Shown: in pieces, positions 44,335 to 51,426 of the stretch | Layout of the letters: every line of letters starts with the position of its first letter | Numbering within the stretch: the first letter of the stretch is position 1 | Origin: Bacteroides sp. UBA7333 | GTDB taxonomy: Bacteria > Bacteroidota > Bacteroidia > Bacteroidales > Bacteroidaceae | Assembly: GCA_002471195.1 (NCBI GenBank) | Contig: DKPN01000067.1 | Location: 57,302-121,301, forward strand | DNA length: 64,000 nt | Direction of reading: 5' to 3' | Notes under the pieces: model-generated | Told to the model about the DNA's origin: nothing | The model's database searches: none | What the model saw: the letters and a program-made list of their open reading frames with translations, nothing else | Made by a program: the position numbers and the translations under genes

Positions 44335-45267
44335 TTAATGAGCAGCACGATATTTTCCTTCCTCTTTATCATCGAGCATACTTAAATATGAGTTGTATCT
44401 AGATTCACTGATATGATGTTCTTTTACCGCTTCGAGAACAGCACACCCCGGCTCTTTACGGTGGGTGCAATTATTATATTTGCAACTGTGTGATACCTTG
44501 AAAATATCAGGGAAGTAGTGACCGATTTCCTCAATTTCCATATCGAAAGTACCAAATCCTTTAATGCCCGGTGTGTCAATAATATACCCATTTCCTTCGA
44601 TAGCAAACATTTCAGAATAAGTAGTCGTATGCATTCCTTTTTTATGATAGGTAGATATTTCGGCTGTTTTTACATTTAATCCCGGAAGTAAGGCATTGAT
44701 CAATGTTGATTTCCCTACGCCCGAATGGCCCGAAAAAAGTGTAACACGTCCGTTCAATTCATTTCTTACTTCTTCGATCCCGGTACCCTCTTTTGCCGAT
44801 ACTTTAAAGCATGGGTAGCCAATATAGGTATAAAGACTAATTAAGCAGTCGAGATAACTTAAATCATCTTCATTATAGGCATCTATTTTATTGAAAATGA
44901 TTTTTACAGGTACACGGTATGCTTCGGCCGAAGCTAAAAATCTATCGATAAATGTTGTAGAGGTTTCAGGATAGTTTACAGTGACTACTAGGAGGCACTG
45001 ATCAAGATTCGATCCTAATATATGTGATTGTTTTGAGAGATTAGAAGAGCGTCGCACAATATAATTTTTGCGATCTTCAATATTAGTAATCAGTGCAGTA
45101 CCTTCGGCATTGATAGTGATGTCCACATAATCGCCCACCGTTATCGGGTTGGTGCTTTTAATACCTTTCAGTCTGAAATTACCTTTGATTTTCGAATCAA
45201 TTAATCGGCCATCTTCGGTTTTTACTTGATACCAACTGCCTGTGTTTTTTATTACTAATCCTCTCAT
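44335..45267 (-). CDS. rsgA: Ribosome small subunit-dependent GTPase A
   Basis: Late-stage 30S assembly GTPase. 310 residues: N-terminal OB fold (about 1-75), then a circularly permuted GTPase domain with the order G4 (FNKIDAYN), G1 (GHSGVGKSTLIN, about 175-185), G3 (DTPGIKGFG), and a C-terminal zinc knuckle CKYNNCTHRKEPGC. The N-terminal RRSSNLSKQSHILGSNLDQ is also typical. Transcribed away from frr with a 131-bp gap holding a long imperfect hairpin. Confidence 0.95.
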   Translation of the reverse strand: MRGLVIKNTGSWYQVKTEDGRLIDSKIKGNFRLKGIKSTNPITVGDYVDITINAEGTALITNIEDRKNYIVRRSSNLSKQSHILGSNLDQCLLVVTVNYPETSTTFIDRFLASAEAYRVPVKIIFNKIDAYNEDDLSYLDCLISLYTYIGYPCFKVSAKEGTGIEEVRNELNGRVTLFSGHSGVGKSTLINALLPGLNVKTAEISTYHKKGMHTTTYSEMFAIEGNGYIIDTPGIKGFGTFDMEIEEIGHYFPDIFKVSHSCKYNNCTHRKEPGCAVLEAVKEHHISESRYNSYLSMLDDKEEGKYRAAH

Positions 45268-45300
45268 TGAATTCTTGTTTTCTTTTTTTAGTCAATAAAC

Positions 45301-45366
45301 AAACACGAACTATACGGATACTAATGCTTAGTAAAGCAATAAACAATATCCGTGTAATTCGTGTTT
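45301..45366. terminator. Long imperfect hairpin between frr and rsgA
   Basis: 20-nt arms AAACACGAACTATACGGATA and TATCCGTGTAATTCGTGTTT, complementary except for one mismatch and one G-U pair, loop of 26. Located after frr and before rsgA, both on the minus strand. Could be a terminator of frr or a dispersed repeat element. Confidence 0.6.
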
Positions 45367-45398
45367 ATCAATAAAAAACTATGTTTGTTAAGCAATGC

Positions 45399-45959
45399 TT
45401 ATACAGTCATAATTTCTTTATCTTTTTCAACAAGCATATCATCGATTTGTTTGATATACTTATCATGAATTTTTTGAAGTTTGGCTTCAGCATTTTTTTG
45501 TTCATCTTCAGCTAAACCATCTTTAACAGCTTTTTTAAGTGCATCGATAGCTTCGCGACGTGCATTGCGAACACTTACTTTTGCAGTTTCACACTCAGCT
45601 TTACATTGTTTGGTTAATGCTTTACGGCGTTCCTCTGTTAAAGGAGGTATACCAAGACGAATAATCTCGCCATTATTCTCGGGCATGATGCCAAGATCTG
45701 AATCAATGATTGCTTTTTCGATGATGCGGAACATTCCTTTATCCCAAGGTTTAATTGTAATACTTCGTGCATCAGGAGTTGAAAGTGCAGCTACATTATC
45801 CAATGGAACCATACTACCATAAGAATCAACACGGATCCCATCTAGCAAGCGAGTTGTTGCTTTTCCGGCACGGATGTGAGCAAAAGCTTCTTCAAGATAG
45901 ATTACTGCCATATCCATTTTTTCCTGTGCATCGTTGATACAAGTCTTTACGTCAACCAT
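45399..45959 (-). CDS. frr: Ribosome recycling factor
   Basis: 186 residues, typical length. With EF-G it splits the post-termination ribosome. Conserved blocks are HIRAGKATTRLLDGIRVDSYG, with a split in the helical domain, then DARSITIKPWDKGM, NNGEIIRLGIPPLTEERRK and VRNARREAIDALKK. Has its own sigma-ABfr promoter. Confidence 0.97.
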   Translation of the reverse strand: MVDVKTCINDAQEKMDMAVIYLEEAFAHIRAGKATTRLLDGIRVDSYGSMVPLDNVAALSTPDARSITIKPWDKGMFRIIEKAIIDSDLGIMPENNGEIIRLGIPPLTEERRKALTKQCKAECETAKVSVRNARREAIDALKKAVKDGLAEDEQKNAEAKLQKIHDKYIKQIDDMLVEKDKEIMTV

Positions 45960-46005
45960 ATTCTTTATTCTTTTATAGATTGCTAATTATTCTTTGATTT
46001 TAAAA

Positions 46006-46036
46006 CAAAAATAGCTGATTTGTTTCAAATGGCAAA
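46006..46036 (-). promoter_or_regulatory. Promoter of frr
   Basis: On the minus strand TTTG (46036-46033), 19 bp, TATTTTTG (46013-46006): consensus spacing and boxes, about 50 bp before the frr ATG. Confidence 0.7.
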
Positions 46037-46179
46037 ATAGACTATTATCTTTTATCGGTACGATTAAAAAATGCAAGTCTCATTTATACCTAATCTATTT
46101 AATAAACAAATTATTAAGCCATTATGTTGACGCGATTAAAATTTTGTTCAATGCTGCGCCTGCTTGAATCAAATTGTAT

Positions 46180-46953
46180 TTATTTGATATTTTCGCGTAT
46201 CTTCTTCAAATATTTTTTCATACTCTCCGCATCTTTTTTGTCAATAATTTCTAGCAAATTTTTTAATTCACGACGTATATTGTCAACTTGCGAAGGTGTA
46301 TTAGGGTTGAATAAAATTTCTTGTAGCAGATAATCATCTTCACTCAATAATCCTTTGGCAATGGCCATATGTTTTTTGAATGTTGTACCCGGCGCCTCTT
46401 GATGTTTCATGACAGCCGAAAACACCAATGTCGAAACAAAAGGAATTGATAGTGAATAGGCCACTGTTTCATCGTGCTCATCGAAAGTATAATCGAAGAT
46501 ATTCAGATGTAGACTCTGATATAGATCTTTGAAGAACACTTTTCCAAGATGGTCGCTCTCGCTGATAATAATAGCATTTTCGCTGCTTAAATTGTTGAGG
46601 CTGGCAAATGTAGGTCCAAACATGGGGTGGGTCGATACAAACCGAAACCCACTTTCTTGATAGAATTTCTTAATACCGGTCTTTACCGAAGCTATATCAC
46701 TTAAAATGCAATCTTTCGATAGTGCAGGGATAATGGTGCGAAATGCATCTATTGTATATTTTAATGTGACAGCATTGATCACCAATTCCGGATCGAAATC
46801 TTTAATTTCATCGAGTGTGGTGAAGCGATACGTGTTATATACGAAGCGTAGTTGATGTGGGTTCGTGTCGAAAACTGCAGTTTCGTGTTGAAAGCTTAAT
46901 ATATCGGTAAAGAAGGAGCCCATTTTTCCGGCTCCTAATATTAATATTCGCAT
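46180..46953 (-). CDS. tyrA: Prephenate dehydrogenase
   Basis: 257 residues. NAD(P)-binding motif ILILGAGKMGSFFTDIL at the N terminus, catalytic His region FVSTHPMFGPTFA (about 112), and a helical dimerisation domain after it. Makes 4-hydroxyphenylpyruvate from prephenate in tyrosine synthesis. No C-terminal ACT domain and no fused mutase, so it lacks the classical feedback module. Last gene of the pheA-aminotransferase-DAHPS/CM-tyrA operon, 12 bp after the previous gene. Confidence 0.92.
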   Translation of the reverse strand: MRILILGAGKMGSFFTDILSFQHETAVFDTNPHQLRFVYNTYRFTTLDEIKDFDPELVINAVTLKYTIDAFRTIIPALSKDCILSDIASVKTGIKKFYQESGFRFVSTHPMFGPTFASLNNLSSENAIIISESDHLGKVFFKDLYQSLHLNIFDYTFDEHDETVAYSLSIPFVSTLVFSAVMKHQEAPGTTFKKHMAIAKGLLSEDDYLLQEILFNPNTPSQVDNIRRELKNLLEIIDKKDAESMKKYLKKIRENIK

Positions 46954-46965
46954 GATAATGTTCTT

Positions 46966-48027
46966 TTATTTATTGATGATCTCCATTTGTTGGCGAATCG
47001 ATTCTTCGTGAATAGCTTCGAATATTTTTATCATAAATTCGGGATCCATACCACATTGTTTAGCTTGATCACCACGTTTATCAAGGATTTCGCTGTAACG
47101 TCCCGACTGTAATACAGTGAGGTTGTGCTCTTTTTTGTACATCCCAATTTCGCGTGCAATACGCATGCGTTTGGTTAATTCCTGTATAATGTTATCATCG
47201 CATTCATCAATTTGTTTGCGCAATTGGCTTAAACTTTCGGTAGATTGTGTGCCTTTACGAATCACAAGAAGATTGATAATATAATCGAGTACTTCGGGAG
47301 TGACTTGTTGTGCTGCATCACTCAAAGCACAATCGGGGTTGCAATGACTTTCTATTATTAATCCATCGAAATTCAAGTCCATGGCTTGTTGCGATAGAGG
47401 AGCAATCAGCTCACGTTTGCCGCCAATATGACTTGGATCGCAGAATATTGGAATTTCGGGTAAACGACGACGCAATTCAATTGGAATGTGCCATTGTGGA
47501 AGATTGCGATATAATTTATTGTCGTAGCTGCTGAATCCACGATGTATAACACCTAAACGCTTGATACCCGCATTATTGAGACGCTCTAATGCTCCTATCC
47601 ATAATTCAAGATCGGGGTTCACTGGATTTTTTACCAATACAGGTATATCGACACCTTTTAACGCATCGGCTATTTCTTGAACCGCAAATGGATTGGCAGT
47701 GGTGCGTGCACCTACCCAAAGCAAATCGATGCCCGCTTTTAAACATTCGTATACATGTTTTGCTGTCGCTACTTCGGTGGCAACGTACATTCCTGTCTCT
47801 TTTTTTACCTCTTTCAACCAGCTCAAACCTTCAACGCCTACTCCTTCGAATCCTCCGGGTTTGGTACGTGGTTTCCAAATACCTGCGCGAAATATTTTAA
47901 CTCCTTTGCCAGCTAAATCTTTAGCTGTTGCCATGATTTGCTCTTTACTTTCGGCACTACAAGGGCCGGCAATCACAATCGGACGTTTTTCTTCAACTCC
48001 CGGTAGTAAAATTGATTCCAATTCCAT
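46966..48027 (-). CDS. Bifunctional DAHP synthase / chorismate mutase
   Basis: 353 residues. The N-terminal domain (about 1-262) is a type Ibeta DAHP synthase: VIAGPCSAES, FRAGIWKPRTKPGGFEG, VGARTTANPFAVQEIADAL, and IFCDPSHIGGKRE. The C-terminal domain (about 265-353) is an AroQ chorismate mutase: SLSQLRKQIDECDDNIIQEL, with RMRIAREIGMYKKEH. It catalyses the first step of the shikimate pathway and the chorismate to prephenate step; in related fusions the mutase domain gives prephenate feedback on the synthase. Third gene of the operon. Confidence 0.94.
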   Translation of the reverse strand: MELESILLPGVEEKRPIVIAGPCSAESKEQIMATAKDLAGKGVKIFRAGIWKPRTKPGGFEGVGVEGLSWLKEVKKETGMYVATEVATAKHVYECLKAGIDLLWVGARTTANPFAVQEIADALKGVDIPVLVKNPVNPDLELWIGALERLNNAGIKRLGVIHRGFSSYDNKLYRNLPQWHIPIELRRRLPEIPIFCDPSHIGGKRELIAPLSQQAMDLNFDGLIIESHCNPDCALSDAAQQVTPEVLDYIINLLVIRKGTQSTESLSQLRKQIDECDDNIIQELTKRMRIAREIGMYKKEHNLTVLQSGRYSEILDKRGDQAKQCGMDPEFMIKIFEAIHEESIRQQMEIINK

Positions 48028-48045
48028 TTTTATATCTTTATTATA

Positions 48046-49230
48046 TTATTTCTTTAATAGTTTGATTCTCTCTAACGCTTCAGCAAGTTTATGGTCCTTG
48101 CAACATAATGAAATTCTGATGTAGCGTGCGCCATTGGTGCCAAATATAAAACCGGGTGTAATGAACACGCGTGCTTCGTGTAATATTTTTTCGGTCAACA
48201 CTTCAACGTCGTTATAGCTTGAAGGTATTTTGCCCCATACAAACATCCCTACTTGTTTTTCATCGTAAGTACATCCTAGCTCATCCATAATTTGTTCAGC
48301 CAATTGTCTGCGTTTACGATAATTATTGTTGTTTCCTTCGTACCAACATGCCTCGGCTTCGAGTGCTGTTGCAGCTGCCAATTGCATGGCTCTATACATG
48401 CCACTGTCAATATTACTCTTTACCTTTAGTATCCATTCCACAAATTGTGCATTCGAAGCCAACATGCCAATACGCCATCCCGGCATGTTATGACTTTTGC
48501 TCATTGAATTAAATTCGATACAACAATCTTTGGCACCTTCGATACTTAATATGCTGATAGGATTGTCATTAAGAATAAAACTATATGGATTGTCGTTAAC
48601 AATTACGATATGATGTTTTCTGGCAAAATCAATTAGCTTTTGATACAACTCTATAGATGCATTGGCGCCTGTTGGCATATTAGGATAGTTAACCCACATT
48701 AATTTAACACGACTTAAATCCATTTGTTCTAACTGATTAAAGTCCGGCTCCCAGTTGTTGTCTTCTTTTAAATCATAGTTTACCACCTCAGCTCCCAACA
48801 ATTTACTTAACGATGTATAGGTGGGGTATCCGGGATTGGGTACTAAAACTTGTTCGCCTGGATTTACAAATGCCAATGTAACATGCAATATACCCTCTTT
48901 CGAACCAATTAAAGGTTGAATTTCTGTTTGGAAATTTAAATCTACATGATACCACTTTTTATACCAATTGGCAAACGATTTTCTTAATTCGGGTATTCCG
49001 ATATAAGGTTGATATCCGTGACCATTGGGATTTTGTGCCTCTTTGCAAAGTATATCGATGGTTTGTTCGGATGGAGGTAAATCGGGACTACCGATACCTA
49101 GGCTTATTACATCTAAACCTTGAGCATTCATTTCTGCTACCTCTTTCAACTTTTTCGAGAAGTAATACTCGTTTACACCTTCCAAACGATTGGCAGGACT
49201 TATCTTATATGTTTGATTTTCCTTTTGCAT
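48046..49230 (-). CDS. PLP-dependent aminotransferase (class I/II), aromatic pathway
   Basis: 394 residues, fold type I. The PLP lysine is in FNSMSKSHNMPGWRIG (about residue 234); other blocks are VISLGIGSPDLPPSEQTI, VPNPGYPTYTS, WVNYPNMPTGA and VNDNPYSFIL. Likely transaminates phenylpyruvate and 4-hydroxyphenylpyruvate, as its neighbours make those; the sequence type also includes aspartate and LL-diaminopimelate aminotransferases. It overlaps pheA by 26 bp, so translation is coupled. Confidence 0.9.
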   Translation of the reverse strand: MQKENQTYKISPANRLEGVNEYYFSKKLKEVAEMNAQGLDVISLGIGSPDLPPSEQTIDILCKEAQNPNGHGYQPYIGIPELRKSFANWYKKWYHVDLNFQTEIQPLIGSKEGILHVTLAFVNPGEQVLVPNPGYPTYTSLSKLLGAEVVNYDLKEDNNWEPDFNQLEQMDLSRVKLMWVNYPNMPTGANASIELYQKLIDFARKHHIVIVNDNPYSFILNDNPISILSIEGAKDCCIEFNSMSKSHNMPGWRIGMLASNAQFVEWILKVKSNIDSGMYRAMQLAAATALEAEACWYEGNNNNYRKRRQLAEQIMDELGCTYDEKQVGMFVWGKIPSSYNDVEVLTEKILHEARVFITPGFIFGTNGARYIRISLCCKDHKLAEALERIKLLKK

Positions 49231-50056
49231 ATTCTCCTAATAATTTTAATTCTTTGGTTAGTGGTGTAATGGCTGCGATGGCCTGTTTGTATCGCAAATA
49301 GTCATCGAAAGTTACATCAACATAAAACTGGTATTCCCACTCGCGACCTATAATCGGTAAAGATTGTATTTTGGTAAGATTGATTTTATAGAAAGATAAA
49401 ATAGACAACACTTGCGAAAGGCTACCTTCGGTATGAGGTAATGTAAATACTATATTGGCTTTATTGATGGTTGCTGAAACATTATTTTTCTTTAATTCAT
49501 CCATTTTCCAGGGATCGGCCACTACAAGAAATCGTGTGAAATTATGCTTGTTCGTTTCTATGCCTTCTTGCAAAATTTTCATTCCGTAATATTGGGCAGC
49601 TTTTTTAGAGCAGATAGCCGCATGGCCTTTTAAATTTTGCTTTTTAATGATCTCGGCACTTTGTGCAGTATCTTCACCTTCTACTACTTTGATGGATGGG
49701 TGATTGTGTAAAAAATCGCGGCATTGCATCAGAGCTATAGGATGTGAGTTTACTTCGACAATATCGTCCCAATCCTCTTCGGGAAGACAAACAAAGCAGT
49801 GAGAAATACGAAGTTTGTATTCGCCTATAATCAAGACTCCACTTTCTCTAAGTAATTCATGATTTTGTAATAAGCTTCCTGCAATTGTATTTTCGATGGC
49901 CAGCATGCCAATGGTTTCACTATCGTGCTTTATAGCTTTAAATACGTCTTCGAAAGTGGCACAACAAAGCAATTCAATTTCTTCATCACCAAAGAATTGA
50001 TGTGCAGCGATGTCGTGGTATGATCCTCTTGCTCCTTGAATGGCAATCTTCTTCAT
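49205..50056 (-). CDS. pheA: Prephenate dehydratase
   Basis: 283 residues. The catalytic domain (about 1-180) begins IAIQGARGSYHDIAAHQFFG and contains the TRF motif in NKHNFTRFLVV. The C-terminal ACT domain (about 190-275) is present, but its effector motifs differ: GALV reads EGSLSQVL and ESRP reads QSLP, so Phe feedback may be altered. Produces phenylpyruvate. First gene of the operon, directly behind an aromatic-leader attenuator whose terminator ends about 20 nt before the ATG. Confidence 0.95.
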   Translation of the reverse strand: MKKIAIQGARGSYHDIAAHQFFGDEEIELLCCATFEDVFKAIKHDSETIGMLAIENTIAGSLLQNHELLRESGVLIIGEYKLRISHCFVCLPEEDWDDIVEVNSHPIALMQCRDFLHNHPSIKVVEGEDTAQSAEIIKKQNLKGHAAICSKKAAQYYGMKILQEGIETNKHNFTRFLVVADPWKMDELKKNNVSATINKANIVFTLPHTEGSLSQVLSILSFYKINLTKIQSLPIIGREWEYQFYVDVTFDDYLRYKQAIAAITPLTKELKLLGEYAKGKSNI

Positions 50057-50074
50057 ATATTTACGATTTGATAC

Positions 50075-50108
50075 AAAAAAATCCCGCTTCTATGCAGATA
50101 GCGGGATT
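50075..50108 (-). terminator. Attenuator terminator of the pheA operon (regions 3:4)
   Basis: On the minus strand, perfect 9-bp arms AATCCCGCT / AGCGGGATT, loop of 11, followed at once by TTTTTTT, a textbook intrinsic terminator. It sits about 20 nt upstream of the pheA ATG, so it can only serve to control entry into the operon. Confidence 0.88.
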
Positions 50109-50176
50109 CGTATAGTTTTACTTTATCTTTTCAGTTCTTAAGCATCACTGTCACTTGACACATACAAACTCCCGCT
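50100..50176 (-). promoter_or_regulatory. Antiterminator pairing of the pheA attenuator (regions 2:3)
   Basis: The transcript of 50176-50164 (AGCGGGAGTTTGT) can pair with the 5' arm of the terminator, transcript of 50111-50100 (ACGAATCCCGCT): 12 pairs with one bulged G and one G-U. Region 2 nearly copies terminator arm 4 (both contain AGCGGGA). So the two structures are mutually exclusive. Region 2 lies at the end of the leader peptide frame. Confidence 0.8.
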
Positions 50177-50231
50177 CTACTTTGCTGCTAAAGTAAAAGA
50201 AGAAGTAATATGTATAAGTAAAAATGTTCAT
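50151..50231 (-). CDS. Aromatic leader peptide of the pheA operon (26 aa)
   Basis: ATG at 50231-50229, TGA at 50153-50151. Of 26 residues, 6 are Phe (4, 10, 11, 12, 14, 22) and 4 are Tyr (6, 8, 9, 13); the core reads YTYYFFFYF. Such density is expected for a leader peptide that senses charged tRNA-Phe and tRNA-Tyr. A ribosome stalled at codons 10-14 leaves region 2 (50176-50164) free to form the antiterminator. A ribosome that reaches the stop covers region 2 and lets the terminator form. Good promoter 30 bp upstream. No Shine-Dalgarno, as for most genes here. Confidence 0.85.
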   Translation of the reverse strand: MNIFTYTYYFFFYFSSKVEREFVCVK

Positions 50232-50261
50232 TTTTGCTTTTTTGATGCTTTAATTATGTTG

Positions 50262-50291
50262 CAAATGTAATGAATATCTTTTAATAACAAA
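50262..50291 (-). promoter_or_regulatory. Promoter of the pheA operon
   Basis: On the minus strand TTTG (50291-50288), 18 bp, TACATTTG (50269-50262). Start of transcription near 50255 would place the leader peptide ATG about 24 nt into the RNA. Confidence 0.75.
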
Positions 50292-50408
50292 TAAAAACTT
50301 ACTTTTTTTCGTCATTTCGTATAAAAGTCTATCATTTTTCATCCTAATTCATGCCGTTGTTAACACCTATACGAATGCGTTAACTATGTTTATACAACTA
50401 TGTAGCAG

Positions 50409-51362
50409 TTAAATTTGCCATATGTCTTTAGGCCCTTCCGACTGTTGATTATTGAAAACTCCATTTAGGCTTTCGCCATCTTTAGGTTGTAACTCTAATG
50501 CTTTTTGTACATCGGCAATCGATCCTTCTTTATCATCAATCATCAGTTTAGCACGTCCGCGCTCTTGATATGCTTTCACGAAATTGGGATTTAATTCAAT
50601 TGCTTCATCTAAAAGTTCAATTGCCTCAGTGGCTTTATTCAAGTGAATAAAAAGAAGCCCTAATTGCAAAAATGCCTGTTCGTTGAAAGGGTTGAGTGCT
50701 ATTACCTTATGATATGCTGCCTCGGCCTCTTCTGTTTTATCTTCGGCCTCTTTTAACCTTCCATTTAAAAGTAACGCAGCTTCATCTTCGGGCTCCTCAT
50801 CTAAAATATGGTTTATATCGGTTGCCGCTTCTGTGAGTTGATGCATGTTAAGCAAAATCTCTGCACGCAATAAAAGTGCATCTACATAAGCATGGTTGAG
50901 CATAATCGCTTTTGTTAGATGCCCGATGGCCATGATATCATTTTTTTGTTCGTGCATGCTTTTTCCCCACAGATAAAATGCCATTGCATTATCGGGTGCT
51001 ATCTCGGTTGCTTTTTGCGCTGCTCTCTCCATTGCCGCATATTCGCTCTGCATAAAACATACGTGTGCCAATGTAAGATAGGTATCAAGGAATGTTGGCT
51101 CTACATGAATCATCCGATTTAATATTTCATGGGCCTTTTCCATTTGATGCGTTTGAATATAAAGATCACTTAAATATTTCATGGTTTCGAAATCTTCTTC
51201 TAACTGAAGTGCTTCGATAAAGCAGGTTGCAGCGTAAGTTGCATTTCCCATTCTAAGTGCTCTTAATCCATCGTATTTGAGTATCTCAAAGTTCTTTTGA
51301 TCATTTTTTTGTTGATCTTCTTCGGCTTTACCGCCAAAAAGTGATTTAAAGAAATTTGCCAT
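50409..51362 (-). CDS. Tetratricopeptide-repeat protein
   Basis: 317 residues from ATG at 51362 (MANFFKSLFGG); a longer frame from 51398 would begin inside the promoter -7 box. About eight TPR units run from residue 30 to 305, e.g. ALRMGNATYAATCFIEALQL, then AFYLWGKSMHEQKNDIMAIG and AYQERGRAKLMIDDKEGSIA. TPR arrays mediate protein contacts; no other domain, no signal peptide. Cytosolic, partner unknown. It follows recQ but has its own promoter. Confidence 0.85.
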   Translation of the reverse strand: MANFFKSLFGGKAEEDQQKNDQKNFEILKYDGLRALRMGNATYAATCFIEALQLEEDFETMKYLSDLYIQTHQMEKAHEILNRMIHVEPTFLDTYLTLAHVCFMQSEYAAMERAAQKATEIAPDNAMAFYLWGKSMHEQKNDIMAIGHLTKAIMLNHAYVDALLLRAEILLNMHQLTEAATDINHILDEEPEDEAALLLNGRLKEAEDKTEEAEAAYHKVIALNPFNEQAFLQLGLLFIHLNKATEAIELLDEAIELNPNFVKAYQERGRAKLMIDDKEGSIADVQKALELQPKDGESLNGVFNNQQSEGPKDIWQI

Positions 51363-51395
51363 AGTGCAATCGTCTAATTTAAAGTGTTTAATATA

Positions 51396-51426
51396 CAAAT
51401 GTATATAAAATGTTGATTTATGACAA
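51396..51426 (-). promoter_or_regulatory. Promoter of the TPR gene, inside the recQ 3' end
   Basis: On the minus strand TTG (51426-51424), 20 bp, TACATTTG (51403-51396). It supports the start at 51362. Confidence 0.6.
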
